Source: Glebionis coronaria
Lineage: Eukaryota > Streptophyta > Magnoliopsida > Asterales > Asteraceae
Reading direction: 5' to 3'
Assembly (NCBI GenBank): GCA_025667525.1
Contig: CM046881.1
Location: 499,803,627-499,867,626 of the forward strand
DNA: 64,000 bases
Shown here in pieces: positions 1 to 9,607 of this stretch. Position 1 is the stretch's first letter. Each line of letters opens with the position of its first letter. The translations under genes were made by a program, and so were the position numbers. The notes below the pieces were generated by a model. It saw nothing but the letters and a program-made list of their open reading frames with translations. It did no database searches and was not told where the DNA came from.

Positions 1-764
1 ACAACCCTTTGATTTTATTTGACACAAAAACATGTTAGATCTATGCTTAATTACTATGTTTTTATAAAAACATCACATGTTCATAATTAATAAAAAGATT
101 AAATTAAAAGAAAAGGTTTAAAAAGGTTTTACCGAATTCGTGGATCAAGAGAACGAAGAACCAACACGATAAATCACTAGAATTCTGAGATCCAAGATCA
201 AAAACCACCTTGTATGGTGGTTGTAGGGTGGCAACACAAAGGAGAAGGAGGAAGGAGGAGGTTTTAGGTTTTCTTAAAATCTTCTGTAAAGTTAATTTGT
301 GTAGTGTAAAAATAATTAACCCCCTTTAGTAATTTTTGACAAATGGGCTTGGCCCATTTGTCCTTGTTGGCCGCGGGGACCCCACTTGGGGTACCCGTAC
401 CTTTTTCCGTGTCTCGTTATTTAGTTACTCTTTTGTGATTATTTATGTTCGTGTTTTAAATGTTCTCGTTACGTAAATACCGTGATCTAATATATTTAAT
501 TACGCTCGTAATAAATATATATACGTAATTAATAATAGTTCGTGTTTTAATTACGTTCATGATTTCAAGATCGCATGTTCGTGATTAATTATCGTCAAAT
601 AATTATTACGTGATCGTGCATAGTAAATACTTATCGTGTTCTAACACGTACGTAATACGTAAACTCCTAACACGTAATCGTAATCATGCTATATTAGGAA
701 AGTTTTAATCTAGTACGTACGATCTTACGGGTACTATGCATGGTAAAAGCATGCGGGTTTTACA
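1..764 (-). mobile_element. Partial LTR of a Tekay-like element, cut by the window edge
   Basis: The block ends on the plus strand with GGGTTTTACA at 764, so on the minus strand it starts TGTAAAACCC, the usual chromovirus-type LTR start. Immediately beyond it the integrase frame of G1 begins in mid-gene, so this LTR was inserted in that gene. It holds a purine-rich stretch near 240-272 (on the minus strand a CT-rich leader), a perfect 11-bp hairpin at 338-362, and an AT-rich part around 415-720 rich in ACGTAAT-like words. No coding frame was found. Minus orientation is inferred from the leader and the terminal bases. The other end and its TSD lie outside the window. Confidence 0.6.
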
Positions 765-1775
765 TATTTTGTGGCATTTCATCGTTTTGTGAGGCTTTTC
801 CTTGTCGTTGGCATGAGTCACATGACTTCACAAGTGCATGTGTATCTCGGTAAAAAGTAGGCTAAAAGAAACCGCCATCGAAAACTTTCTTAGCCGTGAG
901 ATTAGCACCATGGTGACCACCTGTGAGTCCCTCGTGACAAGCTCTAAGGATGTTAGAAGCTTCGGTACCAAAGACACAACGTCGAATAATTTGATCCGCA
1001 CATTTTCGAAACAAGTAAGGGTCGTTCCAAAAATAGAACTTGATGTCACGAAAGAATTTTCGTTTTTCTTGAGTCGTCATACCCTTGATGATGAAGTTGC
1101 CTGCATGGTAATTTGCGATGTCCGTAAACCATGGGGTAGAAGAATCAAGCTTAGAAATCACTACACCAAGTGTCTCGAGCGGAAATGTTTCGGTGATTTC
1201 CTTGGGCTCGTAAACACTTTGGTGAGGATCTTCTAAACGAGAAAGATGATCGGTCGCTAGATTCTCGGCTCCTTTTTTGTCAACTATTTTGTGATCAAAT
1301 TCTTGAAGGAGGAGAATCCAACGAAGTAATCTCGGCTTTGCATCTTGTTTAGCCATAAGAAACTTGATAGCCGAATGATCCGTATACACTATTCATTTAG
1401 TCAAGACGAGATAAGGTCGAAATTTCTCAAATGCATACACCACGGCAAGGAATTCCTTCTCCGTTGTAGTGTATTTTTGTTGAGCCTCGGTCATCGTCTT
1501 GCTAGCATAGTGAATAGGCAAGAAGTGTTTTTCATGACGTTGCCCCAATACGGCCCCAATAGCGTAGTTACTAGCATCACACATGAGCTCAAAAGGGAGG
1601 TTCCAATTGGGAGAAACAAGAATGGGAGCTTCGGTAAGTTTCCTTTTTAGGATTTCAAAGGCTCGTACACAATCTTCATCAAAGACAACACGTGCATCTT
1701 TTTCGAGGAGATGTGTAATAGGTCGAGAGATCTTTGAAAAATCCTTGATGAATCGACGATAAAAGCCTGCGTGGC
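765..1775 (-). pseudogene. pol: G1 RNase H and integrase N-terminus, broken
   Basis: Reading leftwards, the RNase H part has CDASNYAIGAVLGQ (1584 downward) and then [10 protein letters not shown] near 1380. A linker follows, then the integrase zinc region with a His pair in [12 protein letters not shown] and, further left, CDSCQRQGK near 800. A stop replaces the Trp expected before the PTFYRD stretch (about 858), and the frame shifts around 1390. Coding similarity ends at 765 after MPQN, where the neighbouring LTR starts, so the catalytic DDE core is not in the window. The product would degrade the RNA of the hybrid and begin integration. Not functional as it stands. Confidence 0.8.
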
Positions 1776-2973
1776 CTAGGAAACTCTAACTCCCTTAACG
1801 ATTTTGGGATGAGGTAATTTGGCGATGACGTCTACCTTAGCTTGATCTACCTCAATCCCCACTTTCGAAACCTTGTGCCCTAAGACGATTCCACTTTTAA
1901 CCATAAAATGACATTTTTCCCAATTAAGCACAAGGTTGGTTTCCTCACAACGGTTTAACATTCTCTCAAGATTCGACAAAAACGAACTGAACGAATTACC
2001 AAACACGGAAAAGTCATCCATGAAGACTTCCATCGTCTTCTCGATCATGTCATGAAAAATAGACATCATGCACCTTTGAATGGTTCCTGGTGCATTGCAA
2101 AGTCCGAATGGCATTCTACTATAAGCAAACGTTCCATATGGACACGTAAACGTAGTTTTTTCTTGATCACTAGGATCGATGGGGATTTGGATGTAAACGG
2201 AAAAACCATCTAAAAAGCAATAGAAATCGTTTCCCGCAAGACGCTCCAACATTTGGTCCATGAAGGGCAAGAGAAAATGGTCTTTACGAGTGGCGTTATT
2301 CAACTTACGATAGTCAATGCAAACTCTCCATCCGGTCACGAGTCTAGTTGTAATTAACTCGTTGGAATCGTTTTGTAGAACGGTTATTCCTCCCTTTTTA
2401 GGGAAATAATGGATAGGACTCACCCAAGGCCTATGGGAAATAGGGTAAATCATTCCCGCGTCAAGGAGTTTTAGGACTTCCTTTTTGATGACGTCGTGAA
2501 TTTTGGGGTTCATCACATTAGATTACGGTTTTGTAATCTTCCTCCATTAAGATTTTGTGGGTACAAAATTTGGGACCAATCCCCTTAATGTCGGATAACT
2601 TCCACGCAATTGCCCCTTTGTGATCCTTTAGAACATTGACAAGTGGGGTTTTTTCATCATTTGAAAGTTCTTTCGAAATAATAACCAGCAACTTGTCGTC
2701 CTCCTCCAAAAATACATATTCAAGGTGGAGAGGTAAATCTTTCAACTCGAGGATAGGTGGTTCCTCAATTGAAGATTTGGGCTCGATACTCATAACCTCC
2801 TCGGGTGGAGGAAATGGGAAATCGTTAAGAAAATCCTTGTTAATCGAGAAGTCCTCATCATTGTCGAGGTCTTCGTCACAAATATGTGGAACATCAAATT
2901 CTTCCAACGTAAAACCACCACCTTCAAATGGAGTGAAGGTTGGTGTCGAGTTATCAAGAATGGGATCTAACAT
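1776..2973 (-). pseudogene. pol: G1 reverse transcriptase, broken
   Basis: The upstream part (2973 to 2518) carries the acidic linker and the KDHKGAIAWKLSDIKGI stretch that precedes RT in Athila-like elements. A frame break lies near 2516. The RT proper (2516 to 1776) shows TGWRVCIDYRKLN, PFMDQMLERLAG, MPFGLCNAP and the catalytic FMDD at about 2008-2022. The fingers-palm motifs are well kept, but GFSGY reads GFSVY and the thumb is cut at 1776 by a stop soon after KGVR. The role would be cDNA synthesis in the virus-like particle. It belongs to one former polyprotein with the neighbouring pieces. Confidence 0.85.
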
Positions 2974-3033
2974 AGTGGGATTGCCACTATTCTCATCATC
3001 ACCAAAACCTAGAACTTCTTGTGAAAATTCCTC

Positions 3034-4110
3034 TCAAACAACGTCAATCATATCAACGAGGTTTACTGTTGCAACTGAATAAACATTAGAAATTAGAGAA
3101 TTTTGAGTTGCGTTTATAACAAGTTCCTCATCGGTGAAACGTAAGTTGATCTTTCTAGGATGCACATCAATTAAATCCATAGACGTATCTAAAAACGAAC
3201 GACCTAAAATGAGAGGAAATTGAGGATCCGTGAGAATATCGACAACGATAAAGTCTACCGGATAATAGAACTTTCCCACTTTCACAAAAACGTCTTCCGC
3301 CAATCCACATGCGGGAATCGTGGAATGGTCGACCAACTCGATAGACATTAGTGAAGGAGTAAGATTAGGAAGATTGAGCGACTTGAAGATTGCAAGTGGG
3401 ATCAAGTTAATACTAGCACCAAGGTCGGCCAAGGCATAGCATTCTTCTATATCTTGGATTCCACAAGGAATCAAGAATTTACCGGGATCACCGACTTTTT
3501 TAGGCATGCGGTTAAGATAAAACGAAGAACAACTAGACAATTTTTGCAATTTCTCCTTGTTGTTTAACATACTCTTAAAGTTAGCGGAAAATCGAGGCAT
3601 CATGACCAAAGCGTCGGCAAAACTTATATTGAAATGCAAATCACGAAACAATTTCATAAAAAGTTCAAATTGGTAATTATCACGCTCTTGACGTTTCTCC
3701 TTCCTAAGTCTCGATGGATAGGGCAAAGGTGGTGTGGGTTGAGGCATAGGCATAGCCTTTGGAATCTCGGGTTCCAAATGTGGTAATGGGTCAACCGTAG
3801 GTGTGGCATGAGCGGTACTTCGTGGGATTGGGACATGCTCTTTTTCGACCACAACCTCGGGTTCTTCCTCAATTGCTTCCTCCATAGGAGCAATTGGTTG
3901 AGGAGTCGATTCCTTAAGTGTCTTACCACTTCGTGTGGTGATCACTTTCATCTCTCCATTAGGGTTTGATATGGTGTTACTAGGAAGACTACGCGAAGAT
4001 GGTTTGCACATAATAGCCTCAAACATAGATGAAATTTTATCCTCAAACATGGATTGCCTCTTCTCGGCCTTAATCATCTCCTGTTTAATTTCATTTTTCC
4101 CTTGTTCCAT
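3034..4110 (-). pseudogene. pol: G1 gag C-terminus and aspartic protease, broken
   Basis: An open stretch of 358 residues begins with a charged, coiled-coil-like region, then TTRSGK, a proline-rich spacer, and an FKSML region. It ends in a retroviral-type protease with ALADLGASINLIP (Asp codon near 3427) and ILGRSFL near the C-terminus. The catalytic triplet is DLG rather than DTG/DSG, which also occurs in G2, so it is a lineage trait and not damage. The N-terminus overlaps the gag frame by about 20 bases in another frame, showing a frameshift near 4100. The protease would have cut the polyprotein. Confidence 0.8.
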
Positions 4111-5537
4111 TTTTTGCTGGGTTTTGTTGTAACCTAGTTACATTTCCTTCCATTTTGTTTGTATGGATTTTAAGCTCATTTGCTAACTCGTTTTTCAACT
4201 CCTTCTTCAAGTCGTTCTTAAACTCGGATCTTAGGCTAATGATTTCTCTTTGAATGTTGTCAAACCTAGCATCGTTTCCATTAGCGTATTCAACAAATTC
4301 ATTTGGAAGATCTTTCAAAGTTTGCAAACCCTTGTTGTTGTTTTGAAAATCATTGTTTTGATTTTTGTTTGAAACTTGATTGTTATTAGCCCCTTGATTC
4401 CCATAGTTTCCTTTGTAGTTGTTTTTAAAACCAACTTGATTGTTTCGATAGTTCTTGTTAGCATTTTTATTTGGAGCAAAACCCGGTGGAGTCAATTGAT
4501 TAGAGCGGGTAACTTGACCATTTTGGTTGTAAGTTCCCGTGGCCGTGTAGGCACTCGAGGTGTTACCACCGTTGGTAATGAACTCGGAGAAATCATTACC
4601 TCCACCACAATACAAACATGAAACCTCAAACGCTTTAACCGTAGCGTGAGCACTTTGTTCTCCAACTTTGAATTCAATTAAAAGTCCTATAAGCTTATCA
4701 ATGATTTTGTTTTCCAAGTTCGCCCCAATTTGGCAAGCATCGATGGTATTGGAAAAAGAAGGTGAAGCCGAAGCCGAAGCTTTACGAACACTCGATGTGT
4801 TACGAGGACTATACACCTTAGATCTATTCTCAATTATCAACAAAGCTTCCTCAACCGTTTTACATAAAAAATTACCACCAGTGGCGGCATTTAGATAATC
4901 TCTTTCATGATCATTCAAACCATTGTAAAACGTGTCAATTTGATGCCAGTCGGAAAAACCATGACGAGGACACTCATGTAACATTTCCTTAAATCTATTC
5001 CAAGCCGTTGAAAAACTCTCATAAATTCTTGTGAAAATTCTGAAATCTCGTTTTTCAAGTGCGTAGTCTTAGACGGCGGGAAAAATTGGTTCACAAACTT
5101 TGAAACGAGATCCTTCCACGTCAATATAGAATTGGAAATAGCATCATCTTAATCGAGTCATTAACAACATCCTTAAATTTGCAAGTGGCGGTAAGAGGTT
5201 TGAATTGGCGGATATGGTTGTGCCGGTTGTCCTTTTCATCACCACGGAATTTGTTATTTTGGATCATCGACAACAAACCCGTTTTCACTTCAAAATTCTC
5301 CGCAAGGATAGCGAGAATAACAATAGCCTCTCCATAACCCTCGGTGGGTGCTTGAAGTAACTCCATCATAGTACGATTAGCCATGGTGACTTCTCTTACG
5401 ATAGGTTCGTCAATATGAGATTCCTCACTAGAAAGATTAGGAGTAGGTGTTGACTCCTTTTGGTTTTTTTGTTTACGTGCAAGTCTTGCTTGATTACGAG
5501 TAAGCATAAACGGTACGTACAACGTGGGGATGAGCAA
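4091..5537 (-). pseudogene. gag: G1 gag capsid/nucleocapsid region, broken
   Basis: There are three overlapping frames. 5537-5121 begins with a basic stretch (LTRNQARLARKQKNQ) and MELLQAPTEGYG. 5124-4915 has the capsid motif WKDLVSKFVNQFFPPSKT. 4984-4091 has ECPRHGF and DTFYNGL, followed by Asn/Gln-rich linker. The homologous G2 protein has an intact C-x2-C-x3-H-x4-C knuckle. Here the equivalent site, SCLYCGGGNDFSEF, has lost the His and the last Cys. At least two frameshifts are needed. The usual start would be the Met near 5537, about 150 bases from the inserted element A. Confidence 0.75.
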
Positions 5538-5684
5538 AGAAGATTCTTTTTGGTGTTTTTAATTTTTCCAATTTTTGTGGTTTTTGATTGTTTTTGCTTT
5601 CTTTTTTTTTGATTTTGTGATTGTATTAAGTAGACAAAAATCTACAAATCTCCTCCTTAATCAAATCTCTTGATTAAAGAAGCC
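5538..5684 (-). other. G1 5' leader, proximal part
   Basis: AT-rich non-coding leader between the gag start and the A insertion. It contains a T-rich tract on the plus strand (5560-5612). The remaining leader continues at 47283. No ORF or other signal seen. Confidence 0.6.
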
Positions 5685-5689
5685 TCAAG
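5685..5689. repeat. Target-site duplication TCAAG, left of element A
   Basis: TCAAG directly precedes the TGTTGGG start of the A 5' LTR. The same five bases follow the right end of E at 47278-47282, and the sequence on both sides belongs to the G1 leader. The match therefore brackets the whole 41.6-kb A-plus-E insertion rather than A alone. Confidence 0.75.
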
Positions 5690-5842
5690 TGTTGGGAATA
5701 AAATATAGCCAGTCTACTTGAGCGCTGACAAGAGTAAAACAAGTGTTGACAGGAGTAAAACAAACGCTAACAGATCAAGCGTTGACAAGACAAAGTCAAG
5801 CGTTGATACATTGAAGACAAGCACTGATGGAAGGATATGATC
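5690..5842 (+). repeat. A 5' LTR, first part (U3)
   Basis: Starts TGTTGGGAATAA and matches the A 3' LTR at 45032 onward. It carries six variants of the CGCTGACA motif spaced about 20 bases apart (for example near 5723, 5744, 5765). The last five bases, TGATC, are the left target duplication of B. The LTR resumes at 9145. Confidence 0.9.
5838..5842. repeat. Target-site duplication TGATC, left of B
   Basis: TGATC precedes the TGTGGAAACC end of B. The second copy is at 9140-9144. Removing B and one copy restores an LTR colinear with the one at 45032. Confidence 0.9.
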
Positions 5843-6420
5843 TGTGGAAACCTTGGTTTCCGGATCCTTGAAGCTACTAGGAATGCACCATGTTCATATA
5901 ATTAGATAATCAAAGCGGGATTAGAACATGATACATTAACAAGGTGTTTAGGGCACAAGAACATGAATTAAAACAATAGGGTTGCTAATTATATTGATAA
6001 TCAACGACCACTAGACGTGTATACATTGAATCCCACGTCTAGGGCACACATACTTTTAGGTTTACATTGTGAATGAAAGTATGATTAAAACCTAAGACCC
6101 TTGGTTCCTTTTATAGTGTAAGGATTAGGGTTTACAAGAGATAAAATCAAATAAACAAGTAAATCTTCTATTTAAATAAACTTATGCAAAATATATCTTG
6201 CATGTTTATCTAAATAGAAGCTTCCATAAGCTTCTTGTGTACGTTTCTGTCAACTCTTGAATTTCATGTGACAATGCTTAGATTACACATGAAAACTCTT
6301 GAGCCATCAACGCTTAGTTTGCTATTGTCAACGCTTGGATTGCTTTTGACAACGCTTAGACAATATCTTCATGTTTTCTTCGTTTTTGAGTTTCTGCCAC
6401 ATCAACTTTTTGACCCAACA
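5843..6420 (-). repeat. B 3' LTR
   Basis: On the minus strand it runs TGTTGGGTCAAAAAG to GGTTTCCACA. A TATA box (TATAAAAG on the minus strand) lies at 6108-6115. The CGTTGACA-type motifs are in the U3 part, at about 6240-6360. A second copy is at 8562-9139 and a third, in the plus direction, at 46699-47277. Confidence 0.9.
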
Positions 6421-6430
6421 ATCTTCCCTA
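6421..6430 (-). other. B polypurine tract
   Basis: On the minus strand TAGGGAAGAT directly precedes the LTR start TGTTGGG. E has the equivalent AGGGGAAGAT at 46689-46698. Confidence 0.8.
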
Positions 6431-8547
6431 GTTGATGTCAGCAAAACTCTGTGTATCTCTTGTAAGTTGTACATGATCTTCAAATTGCTTCCCCTCAAGT
6501 GTAGCATGTATTTCTTCCCCTTTTTGTCACATCAACAGGAAAGTAAACAATGTATGCAATCTTTGAAGATTCTACAAATGTAGCTCTATGTAATAATCTT
6601 GAAAAAAAATAAATAAAGTATTCTTGATGTAGAAGTAGAATAACCCAACCTTGTGTTCCATGTCTTGTACTATCCATGTGATAAAGAACTTATACCTATA
6701 GCAAATTATAAGTAGACCTCGATCCCTTGTCAATATTCTCATCCTTTGTGAGACATTGAGCACGATAATGTAACTCTTTCAAGTGTTATGACAAGCCTTC
6801 ATCACCAACCATGTAAAGCACGAACAAGTTACCTTAAAAGTCAATGACTGGGAGTTCATGACTTTAAGATATGATAGAACACAAACTCGCGAAAATCTTC
6901 TTCAAACATCAAACTTACCATAAGAATTCTTCCCCTTAAGCCAACACCTTTTCATGACGAATTTTAATGGAATAACATCTTCATACCATATGTAAAAGTC
7001 TTACTACAGATAACTCTTTTACAAGGCTATCCCGATTACATAGTTTAAAATATCCATCAAATTCTCATGAACAATTGCTAAATCACTTTAAGATCATTAA
7101 TCCCTTAAAAATATCCGAGCCATAAATATCAACTTGATATTCTAAATTAAAACGGAGATTCCATGTACCTTCGTGTGTAATTTCCACCTTTTTGTGTGCT
7201 AAAAACGTACTAATTTTCTCAAACAACAGCTATTCTTTCGTTATCCGAGAACCTTCTTTGTCCAATATCCTTTCTATGTGTACTCTCACATATCAGACAA
7301 CACCTATCAACGCTTGAGCAAGCGTTTCTCGGACAACTCATGTCAACGCTCTCTGTCAGCGTTGGACTTATTCTTGTCAGCGTCAAAATTAAATCTGTCA
7401 GCGTCTCTTTGGCAACGTCATCTGTGGATACTTTTCTCATGAATAATAAATATCGAACATTCACTTTTGAATGTTACATATTCAAACCCATTAATAAACG
7501 TAATATTTATATAATCTCAAATAAGCAGAGATGATAGTCCATATATTACGCCATAATTGACTGTTTCCATAATATATTCACGATCCTTTCCTTATTTTCC
7601 TCTTCAAATGACGCGAACATGTCCAATAAATTAGGAAAACAAGAAACATAATCTTTACCGTATAAGCTTCTGATGTCAAGTTAATCCCATGTGATTGTTG
7701 CTTTTGTATCTTATGGAAATCATAACAGCCTTTCCTTACTTCACGTGAAGTCTTTGAATACCATGAGACTATCCCAGCGTAATTAATTCAAAAAGATAGA
7801 ATGGAGCAAGATTTGCAAATATGAATCTTTTACCTTGGCTACTATCCTCTCATGTGATACCAAGATCCATTTTCGTTGCTTTTACAATTCCATATCACAT
7901 TACTGTACGTTGCTCCCTTTTAGGAATATCTATCACGTGATGTTGCACCATGCAATATTCATCATATGAATTCAGAATATGCATATACTCCACATATCAC
8001 GTAACAATGATATACAGTCACGTTTCAGCCAACAATTCTTCTCAGATTGTACTTCATGATGCATACCCATGATCTAATTCCATTACATCAATTATGAAGT
8101 CAGATTTAAACAAGGCTGCTATGTTTCATAACAGATCTAGGGTTTTTCATAAACCCTAATATTTACATAGCCTCAACCACGCTTCCTAGTATTTATCTGC
8201 TCCAAAACATCTAATTTTCTGTGATATGAAACGATCTAGGGTTTTTAGAAACCCTAAATCTTGATTTCATGTGAATACAAAAATCTGAAAATCACCTCTG
8301 CTGCCTATTTTGACGCCTAATAACTTTTTACTGGGGATAAAACTCGACAATCCCTCCGTTGGATATCTAGATATATGTATAAAGAACACACACAAGAAAT
8401 TTCGTGACGATCCAACGGTTCAATAAAAAGTTATGACCTTCTAAATACTATTGCGCACACAAAAACGTCTAGAAAAACCCTAGACGGATTTTTCTTCTTT
8501 TCACCATACACGAACACCTTGTTGGTCCTAGCATCACGAGCCACGAG
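6431..8547 (-). other. B interior, non-coding
   Basis: About 2.1 kb without a convincing coding frame. Short open frames occur but none resembles a known protein or is shared intact with E. Motif copies of the CGCTGACA family cluster at about 7305-7425 (seen on the plus strand as TGTCAGCG-like words). An interrupted inverted repeat, CCGTTGGAT and ATCCAACGG, lies near 8353 and 8410. The left half (6431-7250) is clearly homologous to 45950-46690 in E. Confidence 0.7.
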
Positions 8548-8559
8548 GCTCTGATACCA
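8548..8559 (-). other. B primer-binding site (tRNA-iMet type)
   Basis: The minus strand reads TGGTATCAGAGC two bases inside the 5' LTR end, the standard initiator-Met primer site of plant LTR elements. It fixes B as a minus-strand element. Confidence 0.9.
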
Positions 8560-8561
8560 AT

Positions 8562-9139
8562 TGTGGAAACCTTGGTTTCCGGATCTTTGAAGCTACTAGG
8601 AATGCACCATGTTCATATGATTAGATAATCAAAGCGGAATTAGAACATGATACATTAACAAGATGTTTAGGGCACAAGAACATGAATTAAAACAATAGGG
8701 TTGCTAATTATATTGATAATCAACAACCACTAGACGTGTATACATTGAATCCCACGTCTAGTGCACACACGCTTTTAGGTTTACATTGTGTATGAAAGTA
8801 TGAATAAAACCTAAGACCCTTGGTTCCTTTTATAGTGTAAGGATTAGGGTTTACAAGAGATAAAATCAAATAAAGAAGTAAATCATCTATTTAAATAAAC
8901 TTATGCAGAATATATCTTGCATGTTTATCTAAATAGAAGCTTCCATAAGCTTCTTGTCTACGTTTCTTTCAACTCTTGAATTGCATGTGACAATGCTTAG
9001 ATTGCACATGACAACTCTTGAGCCATTAACGCTTAGTTTGCTCTTGTCAAGGCTTGTATTGCTCTTGACAACGCTTAGACAATATCTTCATATTTTCTTC
9101 GTTTTTGAGTTTCTGCCACATCAACTTTTTGACCCAACA
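8562..9139 (-). repeat. B 5' LTR
   Basis: Second 578-bp LTR, about 96% identical to 5843-6420. Ends TGTGGAAACC and ACCCAACA on the plus strand. About half of the differences between the two LTRs are transversions. Confidence 0.9.
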
Positions 9140-9509
9140 TGATCTACACGTTTATTATATTCTAGATTACTTCCAGTAAAGATAGGAACAACAATGTATT
9201 TTCTATATTTATCTTTACCTAGAATAGTTGATACGTAGATTATTCTATAAGGCTTCTTATGTCTATAAAAGAAGACCTTTAGGTTAATGTTCAATATAAG
9301 TTTTCCATACGTTAAACACTTTCATTGTAAGCAAGTTTGATATCATTAATCAAAGTGAAAGTTTGTTTACATCTTGTGTGTTCTTGTTTAAGTGTTAATT
9401 CCGCATAACACTTAGATTGTCATATACATATACAAAGGTTTCTCTAAGTGTATTACTTGATCTAATCTCGTATACATAGAGCTAAATCGATCTAAGTTTG
9501 GGATCAACA
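9140..9509 (+). repeat. A 5' LTR, second part (with right TSD of B)
   Basis: TGATC (9140-9144) is the right duplication of B, after which the A LTR continues to GGGATCAACA at 9509. A TATA box (TATAAAAG) lies at 9264-9271. The 3' copy has its TATA box at 45304-45311. Confidence 0.9.
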
Positions 9510-9511
9510 AG

Positions 9512-9523
9512 TGGTATCAGAGC
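9512..9523 (+). other. A primer-binding site (tRNA-iMet type)
   Basis: TGGTATCAGAGC, two bases after the LTR end. D has the same site at 21139-21150. Confidence 0.9.
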
Positions 9524-9607
9524 TTGTTGAGGAACTTTTGATCTTAAAGAACACAAGAACCCTAAAATCACCAAAACCATAATTTTCACAAAAACCCTAA
9601 AAACATC

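Larger units (their letters stand above)
765..5689 (-). mobile_element. G1, Athila-like Ty3/gypsy element, main part (gag-pol)
   Basis: This minus-strand element runs gag, protease, RT, RNase H, integrase from about 5537 down to 765. The RT has the Athila-style stretch with DAGMIYPIS, KKGGITV and FMDD. Several frameshifts and stops break it, so it is a fossil. It is cut on the left by an LTR at 764 and on the right, inside its 5' leader, by the A/E insertion beginning at 5690. The leader, primer site and LTR resume at 47278. Assignment to Athila rests on my recall of the RT sequence and on the TGGCGCC primer site. Confidence 0.85.
5843..9139 (-). mobile_element. B, non-autonomous LTR retrotransposon, 3.3 kb
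   Basis: Two 578-bp LTRs (5843-6420 and 8562-9139), TG/CA ends, a 5-bp TSD, a Met-type primer site at 8548-8559 and a polypurine tract at 6421-6430 define a complete element on the minus strand. The 2.1-kb interior has no gag or pol frame, so it must have moved with enzymes supplied in trans. Its LTR U3 and interior carry the same CGCTGACA-type motif as copia elements A and D, and the LTR begins TGTTGGG as theirs do, so a member of that family is the likely helper. LTRs differ at about 24 of 578 positions. Confidence 0.9.

Noticed and set aside
838..1236. 132-codon frame on the plus strand over G1 integrase
   Set aside because: Antisense shadow of the integrase/RNase H text, with no protein likeness.
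2636..3082. 148-codon Ser-rich frame on the plus strand
   Set aside because: Antisense to the acidic linker and protease end of G1.
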